Below are positions 21,415 through 35,230 of a DNA stretch of 64,000 bases, piece by piece. Source of the stretch: Hevea brasiliensis (taxonomy: Eukaryota > Streptophyta > Magnoliopsida > Malpighiales > Euphorbiaceae). The stretch covers positions 49,267,043-49,331,042 of the forward strand of contig NC_079495.1 in assembly GCF_030052815.1 (NCBI RefSeq), written 5' to 3'. The notes beneath the pieces are model-generated. The model was not told where the DNA came from, ran no database searches, and saw nothing but the letters and a program-made list of their open reading frames with translations. The first letter of the stretch is position 1; each line of letters begins with the position of its first letter. The position numbers were made by a program, and so were the translations under genes.

Positions 21415-24400
21415 TGTGACACCCCTTACCCGTCTACAGTATATCCGAGTAAGTTATGTCACACAGTGTACCGAAACACTCTATTTTATCTCAATCATTT
21501 TTATTCTTCCTTAATTTATTTTTATCATAGTTTTGAATATAATTTGTGAAATATAATTCATTTAAGTCATTTATTGAAATTATAATTTATTTGAGGTTCC
21601 AAAAATTTTATAGAAAATTCAGCAAAGTACCAGCTAAAAATAGAGAAAACAGTTCTTCAGAACCTGTGACAAACACTTCCAATAATCATTTCCAATCATT
21701 CTCAAAGTCCAATAATCATCAAAATCTCAATATTTTTCAACAACATTTCCATTTCTCAATCATTCATTTCTCATGGTATTCATATATAAGTAATAAATAA
21801 ATACTCAATTTTCCATTCATAAATACAATTTTCACTATTTACATTAACATCAAAATACATGCCATAAATCTCAATTACACATGAGAAAATAAAAGTTAGT
21901 TATAAAATACCAAAATGAAACCTAGTGTCCTACCAATGAATTGAAGATGGTGACGTGACATGGACACTATGTAGACCTGCAGAAGGTCTCACCCAGTCTG
22001 TGGTCTACTGGGCTCTCGGTCAGTATCTCCAGAACCTACGCGTGGTAAAAGTAACGCGCTAAGCAATAATGCTTAGTGGTGCCAATAATAAAATAAAAAG
22101 AAATAAAAGAAAATAAATATGCAGTGAATGTATTGATGTCTCATTGCAAATAAATTTTCGATGAGTATTTGTAGTCTTACTTATTTTTTACTTGTTATAT
22201 TCACTATTCATTAAATTTATCCACTTTCATTTTTGGTTGCCCAAGTAACCTATACTGGACGACTGGACTGGATAAATGGGTAAACTGGCACTGGGTATCA
22301 AGTACCTCGGGCCATCACACCATCGGTCACATATGTATCTCCCGGTGTGCAACAGAACAACTAATAAGCTGTAATAACATTAGGCACAAGGCCAAGTCTC
22401 AACACAACGTCAAAATGGCTAAAAGCCATAAAATCACAGAATGGCATAATGCCATGTGGAGTACTGCTAACTGAATCCTATTGGCATGCCAAGCTATCCA
22501 AACCAATCTTCTTAGGTATACTAGGGCATTTCACACTTTTAAGTTTTACAATTTTTGGAATTTAAGTTTTAGTGTTACTATTCCATTCATTGGTCGACAA
22601 AAATGTTGACTTTTGCATAGGCAATAGGTACATTAGTTTTAATCTCATCAACATACCACATTTTGTATTCAAAATTTGTTGGTATTGGTTGTCAATACCA
22701 TTTCTAAGCTTAATGTTAGTTGGGAAGAATTTTCAGTTTTTATGCCTTGTTTTTACTGTTCCATTGGTCAATTTTGCAGTGAGAATTTGGCAAAATGATC
22801 AACATGAAAGTTGTTCCTTATTTTGTCTAGTTGAATTTCCTTTTTTGAATCACTCTATTTGGAGTTTTTTAGCTCAAGTTGTGGTCCAAAAACCACAACT
22901 GGCCGGATTGAAATTTTTCTGGACTGACCATATCTATAGTGCAGTGAACATTGACTTCAACTCACTTGTTGGATAGGTTCTGGTCATAATTTGGGTTAGG
23001 TTTCTTCATGAAAGTTGTTGGCCTATATCTCAGCTTGTTGTGGGTAAAATTTCAGGTCAATTGGACCATTCTACACTGAGTTATGGGTAAATGACCAAAT
23101 ACTGTTCAATTGGTCATTCTGCGGAAATAGACTGCAGGTCACCCAGATTGGAGCAAGCTTTTGGTCCACTTAGTTTGGTCTTATGGGCATGGTTTCTTCA
23201 CCAAAGTTGTGCCATTTTGTGTCTAGTTTCATGTCCAATTGGCCAAACACCAATTGAACCTCTACAATTCAAGTTATGGCTGCCCAAACCTGCTAGACTC
23301 ATGTCCAATTCTGCAGGTCACCTAGGGCAGCCACACTAAGCCTAAATCCCATCACTAAACACACTTCATTTCTTGTTTACCAATAACCAAATGGTCACTA
23401 ATTGACCATTAAAACTCACTTTCATCATTATATAATCAAAGTCTCAATTTCATACTCAAACCCTAACTCCAACAACTAAAATTTTCATACACATATAATC
23501 TATGGTTTACAACACCAAAATCATGTTCAATGGCAGCCATACACAAAATTTTTAGAAGAATTTGACACTAACCTTGACTTAGGTGGTTTCTAAAGCTTCA
23601 CAACTTCACTTTCTTCCTTTCTTTTTGCTGTCCAAAGCTTGCTTTAGGTGTAAGGATGAGTTTTTGTGAAGGGAGACTAGGGTTTTGAGGTGGTTTGGAG
23701 GGTGATTTCAAACTCACCTTAAGCTTTCATGGTGGTTGGGGTGGGAAGGGTGACGCCTGGTTTTTCTTCTGGAAGAAAGCAGATGGCTTTTGTGTATTTT
23801 TTACCTTCTTTTACCTCTTTTTATTTGTTTTAAGTGGCTTGGTTAAATGTGATTGGTGGAGAAGGGTTTAATGACATCATATGATGTCAAAATTGGCATA
23901 TTCTTTCATTTTCTTTTCCTTTCTTCTCTACTCATTTTCAATTTAATTTTTAGCAATATTTATTCATATTTTATGTCATAATAATTATTTACTTAACTGG
24001 ACAAGTCGGCCAAAAATCATATCTGAAGACGAAATGACCAAAATGCCCTCCGTTTGGCTTATTGAGCCAAAATTGTCTATACCGATTGAAAAATTTTTCT
24101 AAGCATTTCCTTGGCATTCTAATGCCATAGAAACCTCAATGACCCTTCTCTGGAGTCTCAAAAATTATTTTATGAATTTTTCCCCAGGTCTAGGGCTCCT
24201 AGTTGCGAGAACCGTAACTTCCCACTAGGTTACCCATCGCTAGAACATAGCTCATTTAACTTGATTGTATTTTATTTCTAAAATTTTTTCTAAATTTTTC
24301 TTATTAATATTTGAGTTAATTATGGTTCCTCACTTTAGTTTAAATATTTTTCCGGATGTTCTAACTGTCCGGACCGACACCGATTATCGGAACAGTAGAA

Positions 24401-24431
24401 TATACGGAATTGCTGCAGAGAGGGTGTTACA
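21415..24431 (-). mobile_element. Element A 5' LTR
   Basis: It is the full-length partner of 13560-16566, with intact termini (tgtgac at left, tgttaca at right on the plus strand). It contains the ctaagc hairpin at 22059-22076 and the same internal modules. As the 5' LTR it would hold the element promoter reading leftwards. Open frames such as 22572-22976 have no protein motif. Confidence 0.93.
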
Positions 24432-24436
24432 AGACG

Positions 24437-25046
24437 CGTAACGATATCTCGAACTATTTTATCAAGAAGGAAATAAGTTAAACAAAAGCAAACAAGATAG
24501 TGCAAAATGGCACATAGGCCTTGGTTATAAATGGAGATGGTAAGATAATGGTTATGGACCTATGGCCAAGAAAGAGATAAATAGTTCATATATGACCAAC
24601 AAGGTCATTTAAAAAAAAAAAAAGAAGACTACAAAGGAAAATAATTGCTAAAATAATAGCAAGAAAAGACTAAAATATTCTAAACTAAACTGAAGGTTGC
24701 ATCAAATGATCAAGAGATTTGATAAGAAAAGAGTAAAACTAAGTTCTCACCCATATGATCATACGAGGTCATAGAAAGAGTGGATCCACTAGCACACAGA
24801 TTTGCTTACCTCTAAAATTGAAATGAATTTGAATCTAACTTATGACAGAAGCTCATAAGAAACTTGGCACTCGAGGTGAGCAATCGATGGGTAAATAGTA
24901 TTGGTTAAAGTGCTAAGGAACCATCATTTAGGCCAGGAAGCTACTTGGGAGCGTGAATAGGACATGAGGAGACAGCACCTACAGCAGTTCAGAGACTGAT
25001 ACCAAGTAAAATTTTGAGGACGAAATTATTTTAAGGGGGAGAGAAT
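24437..25046 (+). pseudogene. Element E 3' interior, pol scraps and polypurine tract
   Basis: E continues after A. Short pieces resemble the integrase end (a stretch near 24690-24750 echoing LKVAS..RQKSY..LKRK) and the chromodomain end (around 24915-24970: LRNHHLGQEATWER). Frames are broken and long pol domains are missing. The PPT-like run aagggggagagaa (25033-25045) directly precedes the 3' LTR. Confidence 0.65.
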
Positions 25047-28000
25047 TGTAACACCCCTATTTGCATAGCCTGGTATATGTTACTGTTCCGATGACCGGTA
25101 TCGGTCCGGACAATTAAGAGGATTAGAACTGTGTTTAAGACACCTAGAAAAGCCCTGATTGAAAATAAATAGTGATTACCAGATAGAAAAGTAAAAATAA
25201 AAAAAAAAACAGAACATAAAAGGTTAAATGAGTCGAGAGTCACAGCGATGGGTGACCTTCTCAGGAAGGATTGCGAAGTCAATTTAAACTCAAATTTCAA
25301 ACCGTAAAATGTGACGCCGCGGTCCTTAGGACTATTGCAAACATAGTGGAAAAGAGAAAATCATGAAAAAGAATTGTTAAGCTAGTCAAATAATTAAGTC
25401 AGGGAGCCAGAAGAAATATTGAATTATTTACAAACAGGGTTGAACCGGCGAGGGGCAATTTGGTTAATTGACCTCGAGAACTGACTGCTGACCTAACTGT
25501 CAAATAAAATCGGAGAAAAGAAAATTTTGGAATCGAGAATTAAATTAAAGAACTAATGGAAAAATAAATGAAAAAGAAAATGAAAAATTCAAAAAGTAAA
25601 GGAATTATGACATCACTTAAGTGATGTATGCATGACACCAAAGTTAATTTAATTTCTAATTTAATTATTTTGAGGATAATTACACTAATAAAAAGACAAA
25701 GTAAAAAAGGAAATTTTTATTTTTCTCTTCTTCCTTGCCGTGACTTCTCTTCCTCCTCACCCTCTCTTCCAATTTCCTCCATTAAAGCTTATTATCAAGC
25801 TTTTTAAACCCCAAATTACACTATAAATCATTTGTGAAAAATAGTAAAAACCTCAAATTAAACCTCAAGAGGAAGATTAGAAGGAGAAGAATTGAAGAAA
25901 ATTGAGAGAAATTGAAGATAAAATTCTGTTCAACAAGTAAGTGCTTCTTTCTAAATTACTTTGAATAAATTGCATAGGAATGAACTTGAATAAGTAGGAA
26001 TTGTATAGAGTTTAACTTAAAATCAAAAGAAAATATTTGTTGGAGGACCAAACATAAAATTCATCTAGCCTTAGTTAGGGTTTGAAATGGGTGAATTTGA
26101 TGCATTTGAATGAGTGTTTAAGTTGAATTATGTATGTAAACTATGGATTAGTGATTGGAATGCATTAGATTTGAATTGCATGAAAATTAGGGTTTTGGCA
26201 CCTAGAGTTAGGAAGACAAAAATGTGAGAAATTGTTAAATGATGTTTTTGACCTAGTTTGAGGTGAGAAATGGTCATTTGAGACCAATTGGAGTATGTTA
26301 GAAGTTTTGGAACCAAATGCAAATTCGGATTGCTTAGGGTCATGCTGCAGGCAACAGGACCAAGGTCCTTTTCAGGGACCAAAACTGAAAATTTACAAGT
26401 CCAATTAGTATGAGACTAATTGAGAATGAAAATAGACACAAAATGGAACATTTTTCATTTAGGTATCATGCCCAAAAAGTGACTAAAACCTAGTGAACAA
26501 AATGACCAAATCCATATTTTTACAGTTTGACCTGTATAAAAATGACCAAATGAACAGTGTTTGTTCATTTGGCCATAACTTGGGCTAGGTAGGTCTAAAT
26601 GACCTGAAATTTTACCAGTAGATAGCTGAGATATAGACCTAAAACTTTCATGAGGAGCACAAATCCTAATTATGTCATTAACCAAGTCATTTAGCCACCC
26701 AAATTTGGTGACCTAAAACTGCTAGAACCAGTTTGGTGCCCAGAAATCTGGGTTAAGTCCAATCTGGCAGCCATGATTCAAATGGCTATAACTTGAGCTA
26801 CAAAACTCCAATTGGAGTGATTCAAAAAGGAGAATAAAGTTAAGACAATAGGGAACATTTCTATGAAGAAAGTTTTGCCAAATTATAACAGAAAAATGAC
26901 TAATGGAACAGTGCAACTTAAGACACAAAAACTGAAAATTTGTATATTTGCCTAAAAGACTTAGAATTTGAGTAAACAACCAAAACCAATAAATTTAGTA
27001 ACCAAAATGTGGTATGTGGGTAAAGTTGGAATTCCCATACCTATTAAGCCTTAGAAAGTCAACAAATTGACTTGAATAGTATTGTGAATAGTAACCCAAA
27101 ACACAAATTTTAAAGAACGTCAAGTTTAGCACATTAGAGTTAGGTAAAAGTGAATTTAAATTTATTTTTGGAAATATGCTAAGTTATGGTACTGAAACAC
27201 TTTGAAACTGTGTGTTTCAGTGAAAAAGAATACCGGGAAAGAACCCAAGACATCGAGTCAAGGCCGAGAGGCGACTCGTATAAGGTTTATGCACAACTAA
27301 CTATTCTATTACTTTTTACTTCTAAATTGATTTGAACAAGTTATTTTATGATTTATAATTTTGTTGTGTTGAGGATTTTAATTTTTTGAATGAAATTGTA
27401 TAAATTAAATGTAAATTTTCTTATGCATTTAAGGATTTATTGCATGGTTTTGAGAATCGTAAATTTTAAGTTTGATGTGTTGCCAAACTTGAGCATGAAT
27501 TTATGATGATTAAATTTGTTGATGATTTGTAAACACTTTGTAAATAGAAATGATTTTGAATATGATTTGAAACCACAGTTAACATGGCAAAATATGTTGT
27601 GAATTCTCATTAACTTGTCTAATGAGATATCTCCTCCACTAAATGGGGCGAGTTCCTTCCTCTCTGGCTTGCCAGTTGGGGAAGAGTTTGAATGAGTGCT
27701 CATATATACTAGCTAGTCTTTGTTCCTCCCTTTTAGCCTCGGTTATTGGGAGAGTGTGAAATGTCGTGGTGTACAACACGGCATCTATTTGAATTTTGGG
27801 TCATGGGTTCAACTGTGTGAATTGTTGACAACGACCTTTAAATTATGCATAGTTTGATAAATTGTGGTTGAAATAAATAATTTGTCAGTGATTCAAAATA
27901 TTTTTGTATTGTTTCGGGATTTAAAAGAAATGTAGATAAATAGTTACTATTTGATCAAAATGTTATTCAAATGAATAATTTGCATGAATGAAAATATTGA

Positions 28001-28842
28001 TTTCTGAATATTATGAATTTTGAAGAATTTAGAAATTTTAAATTTTTATTTTTTATGAATTATCAAGCATAACTTGTATTAAGTTTTAAATTATTAGTTT
28101 GTGCATCACTGAGTTCTCCACTCAGCGATAGCTTTGTATGCTGTCGCAGGTGAAAGAAAATATAAAGCATCTGAACAAGATTACTGAAAGGCATAGTGAG
28201 ACTATCTTCGAGTATATCATAGGTATAACCTTGTACCTTAGATTTTGATGTAATTCTGTAATTATATGTATGAAATTTACTTTGAGCAGTTGTACCAACT
28301 CTTTTGTAATATATTTTTGGATTGTAATGAAATACAAATTATTATAAGGTTATCTTGAGATTCTATGTATTTATAAAGTTTTGCACTACTAAATTTTTAA
28401 TGATCCCATGAATGTAAATATTAATTTTGTTACCTTAATGAGAGGTTTCAATATTTGATTTAATTTAAACTATGTATTGAGTTGCTTGTGTTGATTTGTG
28501 AAATGAGATTGAATAATGGAGTTGTGATTGAGAAAAATATTGGGAGTATCTTTATTTTCAGGTTTTGAAGAACTGTTTTCTCAAAATACAGACGGCACTC
28601 TACTGAAATTTTTGTAAAAATTACGGAGATTTTAAATATCTAAAAATTTGATTTATGTTTGGACTTTAAATAAAGGTTTTTAATATCTGAAAAAAAAAAT
28701 TTACCCACCAATTTAAAAATGAACGAAAATTGTTTTAAAATCTCTTGTATTATATTTAATGGGTTACTGGTAGGCGAAGTACTGTAATTCATTAGGTGTA
28801 ATACGGGAGCATGTTACATCTTACAAGGAGTAGGGTGTGGCA
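25047..28842 (+). mobile_element. Element E 3' LTR
   Basis: It is the partner of 7372-11163, from tgtaacacccc to gggtgtggca; the terminal tgaca has become tggca. It is followed by the acata duplication. The stem-loop recurs at 28125-28147. No host gene is seen. Confidence 0.9.
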
Positions 28843-28847
28843 ACATA

Positions 28848-31752
28848 CATCAAAATAAATATTTACAGTCAGGGTATAACATATACCCGATATAACTTCC
28901 ATAATCCTCAGCAGCTCACTCTGCTGCTCCTTTAGTCTCTAAATCTGCGACAGCAATAACAGCTATCGCTGAGTACTAGGACTCAGTGGTGTACAACATA
29001 CTAAAATAATCTTTATGTAGAATTTAAATCACATTTATTCAATAATTGGACTGAACATGAGAATTAAATACAAAACATGAATTATGGGATTTTAATCCAA
29101 ACAAGTTCATTTCAAAGTATCAAAACACATTTCATAAAACCTACAGTTATATCATGCCATTCGAAACAAATATAATCTTAATAGCCAGAGGCTAAGGAGA
29201 AATCACATCACAAGGCTAGCTAGCTCAAATATATAGATATCCATTCAATTTCTTTTTCTACTGGCACACACTTTAACACTTCAGCCAAAGAAGGAATCAA
29301 AATTCGAAACTGATTACCCCCACTAGTCATGCTAGTGAGGTGTTCAAATATATGATCATGACACTGTAGTTTTAAAACTTATCTTAACAATTTACTAAAC
29401 ATTGCCATTTCAAATATACGCAAATAACTTTCAACAATTTACTAATGTCACAATTCAATATTTCACATTATTCAAAACAATATGCAGAAGATAATTTACA
29501 AAAATTATACGTTATGCACAAACCTTAAGCTAGTCGCCTCATGGCCTTGACTCGATTCCTCGGGTTCCTTCCCGGTGTTCTTTTCAACTGAAACACACAA
29601 TTTTACAGTGTTTCAGTATCATAACTTAACATAAATCCAAAAATAAATTTAGCTTCACTTTTACCTAGCTCTAATGTGCTAAACTCGACGTTCTTTAAAT
29701 TTTGTGTTTCGGGGTTACTATTCACTACACTATTCAAGTCAATTTGTTGACTTTCTAAGACTTAATAGGTATGGAAATTCTAACTTCACCCATATACCAC
29801 ATTTTGGTCACTAAATTTGTTGGTTTTGGTTGTTTACTCAAATTCTAAGTCTTTTAGGCAAATTTGCAAATTTTCAGTTTTGGTGTCTTAAGTTGCACTA
29901 TTCCATTGGTTATTTTTCTGTTAGAATTTGGCTAAACTTCCTTCATAGAAAATGTTCCCTATTGTCTTAACTTTATTCTCCTTTTTGAATCACTCTAATT
30001 GGAGTTTTGTAACTCAAGTTATAGCCATTTGAATCATGACTGCCGGATTAGACTTAACCCAGATTTCTAGGCAAATTTTGGTTCTGGCAGTTTTAGGTCA
30101 CCAAATTTGGGTGGCCAAATGACTTGGTTAATGACATAATTTGGGTTTGTGTTCTTAATGAAAGTTTTAGGTCTATATCTCATATGTCTACTGGTAAAAT
30201 TTTAGGTCATTTAGACCTGCCTCGCTCAATTTATGGCCAAATGAACAAATATTGTTCATTTGGTCAGTTTGTACAGGTCAAACTGAGAATTTCCGGATTT
30301 GGTCAATTTGTTCACTAGGTTTTGATCACTCTTTGGGCATAATTCCTAAATGAAAATTGTGTCATTTTATGTCTATTTTCATTCCCAATTGGTCTCATAC
30401 CAATTGGACTTGTAAATTTTCAGTTTTGGTCCCTCAAAGGGACCTTGGTCCTGCTGCCTATAGCATGACCACATTGAATCTGAATTTAACCTCAATTCAA
30501 ACACTTCCAACACACTTTATTTAGTCACAAATGACCATTTCTCACTTCAAACTAGGTCAAACACATCATTTCATCATTTCTCCAAATTTTGTCTCCTAAA
30601 CCCTTAGTGCAAAACCCTAATTCACACTAATTGTTATATTTGATTGATTCAACACATCTTAACATACTCTTACATCTCATTCAAGCATTCTAAAAAAGTT
30701 TAATGCAATCAACTCATGCAATTCATCCCCCTTCATAGGCTGGCTGAAATTCCCTTTGGTCCTCCACAAATGTTTTCTTTTGATTGTAAATAAATTTCTA
30801 GGTTACTCAAATCACAAACATAACCAATAAACTAAAATTGTCAATTTAGATTGCTTACCTCACTTGAATGCTAATTCTTCAATTTTCTTCTTCTTTTCTT
30901 CAAGTTTTTCTTCTCCTTTTTACTCTCTAATGCTTCCTCAACATGTAAGGAGAATTTTTAATATTGGGACTTTGTGAATTTATTGAAGAAAGTAGGGAAA
31001 TTCAAGCTTTCTAATTCTTAAAAATGGTGGAACAAGGTGAGTGAGAAGGAAGAGAGAGATGGGGCGGCAAGGATATGAGGAAGATAACTTTTTTCTTTTT
31101 TTTTTCTTTTCTTTATGTCTTTTGTCTTATGGAAGACCAAAAAATCAAATTAATTAAATTTATTAATTATAATATTTATGGCATCATGCATGATGTCATC
31201 TCTTTTCACCTTTTTCATTTTCTTTTTTTTTCTATTTATTTTTTCATTAGTTCTTTAATTTAATTTTTGATCTCAAAATTTTCTTTTCTGCGATTTTATT
31301 TGACAGTTAGGTTAGGAGTCAGCTCTCGGGGTCAATTGACCAAATTGCCCCTCGCCGGTTCAACCCGGTTTACAAATAATTCAATATTTCTTCCGACTCT
31401 CTGACCTAATTATTTGACTGACTTAACAATTCTTTTTCGTGATTTTCTCTTTTCCAATGTGTTTGTAATAGTCTTAAGGACCGCAGCGTCACATTTTACG
31501 GTTCGAAATTTGAGTTTAAATCGACTTCGTAGTCCTTCCCGAGAAAGTCACCCATCGCTGTGACTCTCGGCTCGTTTAACTTCTTATGTTCTGTTTTTCT
31601 TATTTATACTTAACTAATTGGCAATTACTAATTATTTGTATTTATGGCTTCTCTAGTTATATTAAGTGTGGTTCTAATCCTCTTAATTGTCCGGACCGAC
31701 TCCAGTCATCGGAATAGTGAAATATACCAGGCTATACAATAGGGGTGTTACA
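28848..31752 (-). mobile_element. Element D 3' LTR, remaining part
   Basis: It resumes D's LTR after E; the text from acatcaaaat onward matches 37181-37519. It has the gcgacagc...gctatcgc hairpin at 28947-28969 and a palindrome near 30235-30266 (aaatgaacaaat then ttgttcattt). The U3 start is the complement of gggtgttaca at 31743-31752. The start of this LTR is recognisably like E's LTR start. Confidence 0.88.
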
Positions 31753-31766
31753 ATTCTCCCCCCCTT
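31753..31766 (-). promoter_or_regulatory. Polypurine tract of element D
   Basis: The minus strand reads aaggggggggagaat-like purines immediately before the 3' LTR. Position fits the plus-strand primer of Ty3/Gypsy elements. Confidence 0.65.
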
Positions 31767-31829
31767 AAAATAAATTTCGTCTCAAAATTTTACCTGGTAT
31801 CAATCTCTGAACAGCCGTGGGTGCTGTCT

Positions 31830-33239
31830 CCTCATATCCTCCTCTCATTCTCAAGTAGCTTCTTGGCCCGAATGATGGTTCCACAGCACTTTTACTAATG
31901 GTATCTGCTTGTTCCGTAGCTGTTTTACCTCATAAGCCAGAATCTCTATGGGTTCTTCCTCATATGTGAGGTCTGGATTCACTTCAATTTCTTCTACTAG
32001 TAGTACATGAGATGGGTCTGATCGATACCTCCTCAACATTGACACATGGAAGACATTATGTATCTTCTCCAATTCTAGAGGTAGTGCTAAACGATATGCC
32101 AAATGAACCACTCTTTTCAGAACCTCATATGGCCTAATAAAATGAGGACTCAGTTTCCCCTTTTTGCCGAATCTCATAATTCTCTTCCAAGGAGAAACCT
32201 TGAGGAATACTTTCTCACCCACTGCATACTCAATATCCCTTCTCTTCAGATCAATGTAGGACTTCTGACGGTCTGATGCAGTCTTAAGTCGATCTCTGAT
32301 CACCTTAATCTTTTCCTTAGTTTGCAGAACAATTTCGGGTCCAATCATCTTTCTTTCACCCACGTCATCCCAACACAACGGGGTTCTACATTTTCTGCCA
32401 TACAAAGCTTCATATGGAGGCATCCCAATGCTTGATTGGTAGCTATTGTTGTAAGCAAACTCAATCAAAGGCAAGTGTATGTCCCAACTGCCCTCAAATT
32501 CAATCACACAAGCCCGTAGCATGTCCTCCAAGATCTGAATTACTCTCTCAGACTGGCCATCGGTCTATGTGTGGAATGCAGTACTGAAGTTCAATCTAGT
32601 TCCTAGGGCTTTCTGAAGACTACCCCAGAATCTAGAAGTGAACCTAAGATCTCTATCTGATACGATGGATACTGGCACTCCATGCAGTCTCACAATCTTA
32701 TCTATATACAACTTGGCCAATCTTTCTAAACTGTAGTCCATCCGAACTGGCAGAAAATGAGCAGACTTGGTCAGTCTGTCAACAATGACCCATACTGCAT
32801 CATGACTCTTCTGTGTCCTCGGAAGTCCCATCACAAAATCCATCGTTATTCTCTCCCATTTCCATTCTGGTACTGGTAGTGGATGTAACAACCCAGCTGG
32901 TACTTGATGCTCTGCCTTCACTTGCTGACAAGTTAGGCATTTGGAAACAAACTCTGCCACATCTCTTTTCATACCCATCCACCAGTAATGCTCCTTTAGC
33001 CCCCTATACATTTTTGTGCCACCAGGGTGCATGGCAAAAGGAGACTCATGTGCTTCTTTCAAAATGATCTGCCTCAAATCAACATCATTAGGAACACACA
33101 TTCTGCCCTGGTGTAGCAGTAGACCATCATCTCTTATTGAGAATTCTAGTTTCTTGCCCTGCCGGACTTCTTCTAATAATTTCTGATACTTTTGGTCGTT
33201 TTGAGCAGCCATTCTAATCTGATCAATCAACACTGGCTG
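31830..33239 (-). pseudogene. Element D integrase and chromodomain
   Basis: Open stretches are 33233-32565 and 32531-31851. The H2C2 finger ([28 protein letters not shown]), the core acids ([22 protein letters not shown]) and the Glu in GQSERVIQ are present. A stop in the FHT*TDG region (near 32562) splits the two stretches. The join ERVIQ-ILED is continuous, with none of the 75-nt insert seen in B and A. The C-terminal part has IRPYEVL (GPY/F position), NVFHVSMLRRY and a chromodomain ending LWNHHSGQEAT. Confidence 0.92.
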
Positions 33240-33850
33240 TACATGCCATGCAACTGCTGTCTACCCCTCATCATTAATCTCTAAGCTAGCATGCAATGAT
33301 CTTAACTCACGTACCAAAGACAAAGGAGTAACCCGTAGACTTGCCATAGTCTTGTGACTTAAGGCATCAGCCACAACATTAGCTTTCCCTGGCTGATAGT
33401 CTATCAGACAATAATAGTCTTTTATCAACTCTAACATCTCCTCTGTCTCAAATTCAACTCTTTCTGGGTGCCCAAATACTTCAAACTCTTATGATCTGTG
33501 TAGATGTAATACTTTTCCCCATACAAATAGTGTCTCCAGATCTTAAGAGCAAACACGATAACTGTAAGCTCTAAATCATGTGTCGGATAATTCCTCTCAC
33601 TCGGTTTTAGCTGGCGTGATGCATAGGTAATGACATTTCGATCTTGCATCAATACACAGCCTAACCCATTGTGAGAAGCATCACTATAAACTGTGTATTC
33701 TTTACCCGGAGTAGGTAAAGTAAGGACTGGAGCTTCAGTCAAACATTTCTTCAATTCATCAAAACTCAATTGGCATTTATCTGTCCACTGAAATTTCACA
33801 TATTTTCTAAGCAGCTTGGTCAATGGAGATGCCAACAGGGAGAATCCCTT
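33240..33850 (-). pseudogene. Element D RNase H
   Basis: Motifs [51 protein letters not shown] are in the open stretch 34054-33431. The frame is lost after NLRQRR, within the LEFLKDY-equivalent region, and a [19 protein letters not shown] text follows in another frame near 33350-33400. The domain is recognisable but interrupted. Confidence 0.85.
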
Positions 33851-35230
33851 CACAAATCGACAGTAGTATCCAGCTAAACCCAGAAAACTACGAATCTCTG
33901 TGATATTTCTTGGTGGCCTCCAATTAAGTACAGCTTCAATCTTACTTGGATCTACCTTGATACCCTCTACTGATACTACATGCCCCAAGAAAGATATTTT
34001 CTTCAGCCAAAATTTACACTTCGACAATTTGGCGTATAGCTGTTTCTCCCTCAAAGTTTGCAGTACAATCCGCAGATGCTTATCATGCTCTTTCTACACT
34101 CCTTGACTAGACCAATATATCATCTATGAATACCACAACAAACTGGTCGAGGTATGGTATGAAGATAGTGTTCATCAGATCCATAAAAGCAACCGGAGCA
34201 TTAGTTAACCCGAATGGCATGACCAACAACTCATAATGGCCATAGCGGATTTTGAAGGCAGTTTTAGGAATACTCTTCTTGTACTTTCAGCTGATAATAA
34301 CCTGATCTTAGGTCAATTTTGGAGAACACAGCTGCACCCCTTAACTGATCAAACAAGTCATCAATGTGGGGCAATGGATATCTATTCTTTATTGTCACCT
34401 TATTCAACTGCCGATAATCAATACACAAGCGGAGAGTGCCATCCTTCTTCTTTACAAACAACACTGGAGCTCTCCAAGGTGACACACTAGGGCGGATAAA
34501 GCCCTTATCAAGCAATTCTTGCAACTGCACTTTCAACTCTTTCAATTCTGCAGGTGCCATTCTATATGGCGTTATGGAGATTGGGTCCACACCAGGCATA
34601 ACATCAATCTCAAACTGCACCTCTCTTTCTGGAGGTAATCCTGGCAATTCATCAGGAAATACATCCGAAAAGTCACATACTATAAGGATGTCCCTCAATG
34701 CTGGACTCCCCACTTGGGTGTCTATCACATGTGCCAAGTATGCTTCACACCCCTTTCTGATCATTTTTCTGGCTAGTGCAGCTGAAATGATGTTTGATAG
34801 CAATAAATGCCTCTCCCCATGTATTACCACATCACCGTACAGAGGGAGACCAAAAGTGACTGTCTTTAGTCTACAGTCAATCATGGCATGATGCCTGGCT
34901 AACCAATCCATGCCCAAGATAATATCATAATCTCTGAAGGGCATTTCAATCAAATCTGATAGAAAAACATGTCCTTGGATCACCAAAGGGCAGTCTCTAT
35001 AAATTTTGTTGACCCGAACCTTTTGTCCTAACGGACTAGTTATTAGCACTTCGAAATCCATTTGGACACATGAAACAACAAGTGAACTGACTATGCTAGC
35101 ACTAACATATGAGTGGGTTGAACCCGAATCAAACAACACAAATACTTCTTGATCAGAGATATAGAATGTACCAGCTACCACAACGGAAGTCTCAGCCTCT
35201 TCTCGTTGTCTCATTGTGTAGACTCTGGCT
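33851..35230 (-). pseudogene. Element D protease and reverse transcriptase
   Basis: The protease keeps the canonical [13 protein letters not shown] (D-S-G), unlike B and A. The [11 protein letters not shown] strand follows. RT blocks are [56 protein letters not shown] frameshift near 34264 precedes the MPFGLTNAP and FIDDILVY blocks, and a stop near 34097 precedes [20 protein letters not shown]. The open stretch 35676-34264 runs 470 codons from the gag knuckle into RT, implying a fused gag-pol frame in this family. Confidence 0.9.

Larger units (their letters stand above)
13560..24431 (-). mobile_element. Element A, near-complete Ty3/Gypsy chromovirus (Tekay-type), minus strand
   Basis: A is a clean insertion into E: TSD agacg at 13555-13559 and 24432-24436, LTRs of 3007 bp (13560-16566, 3') and 3017 bp (21415-24431, 5'), PBS at 21398-21409 and PPT at 16568-16579. 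The interior (16567-21414) holds gag, protease, RT, RNase H, integrase and chromodomain in chromovirus order. It is the innermost and so the youngest insertion of the nest. A limited number of stops and frameshifts break gag and pol. It is the same family as B (DPG protease, same intron-like block in integrase). Confidence 0.93.
7372..28842 (+). mobile_element. Element E, LTR retrotransposon with degenerate interior, containing A
   Basis: E is a complete plus-strand insertion with TSD acata on both sides, LTRs of about 3.79 kb each (7372-11163 and 25047-28842), a PBS at 11172-11183 and a PPT before the 3' LTR. Excluding A, its interior is only about 3.0 kb. It shows gag pieces (11354-12058) and a few scraps of integrase/chromodomain near the 3' end, but no RT, RNase H or integrase core that I can recognise. 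The two LTRs remain closely similar along their length, so the element moved comparatively recently for so decayed an interior. That pattern fits a non-autonomous derivative mobilised in trans by a D-like relative. Confidence 0.87.

Noticed and set aside
34436..34891. Plus-strand frame of 151 codons opposite D's RT
   Set aside because: Shadow of the pol frame on the minus strand.
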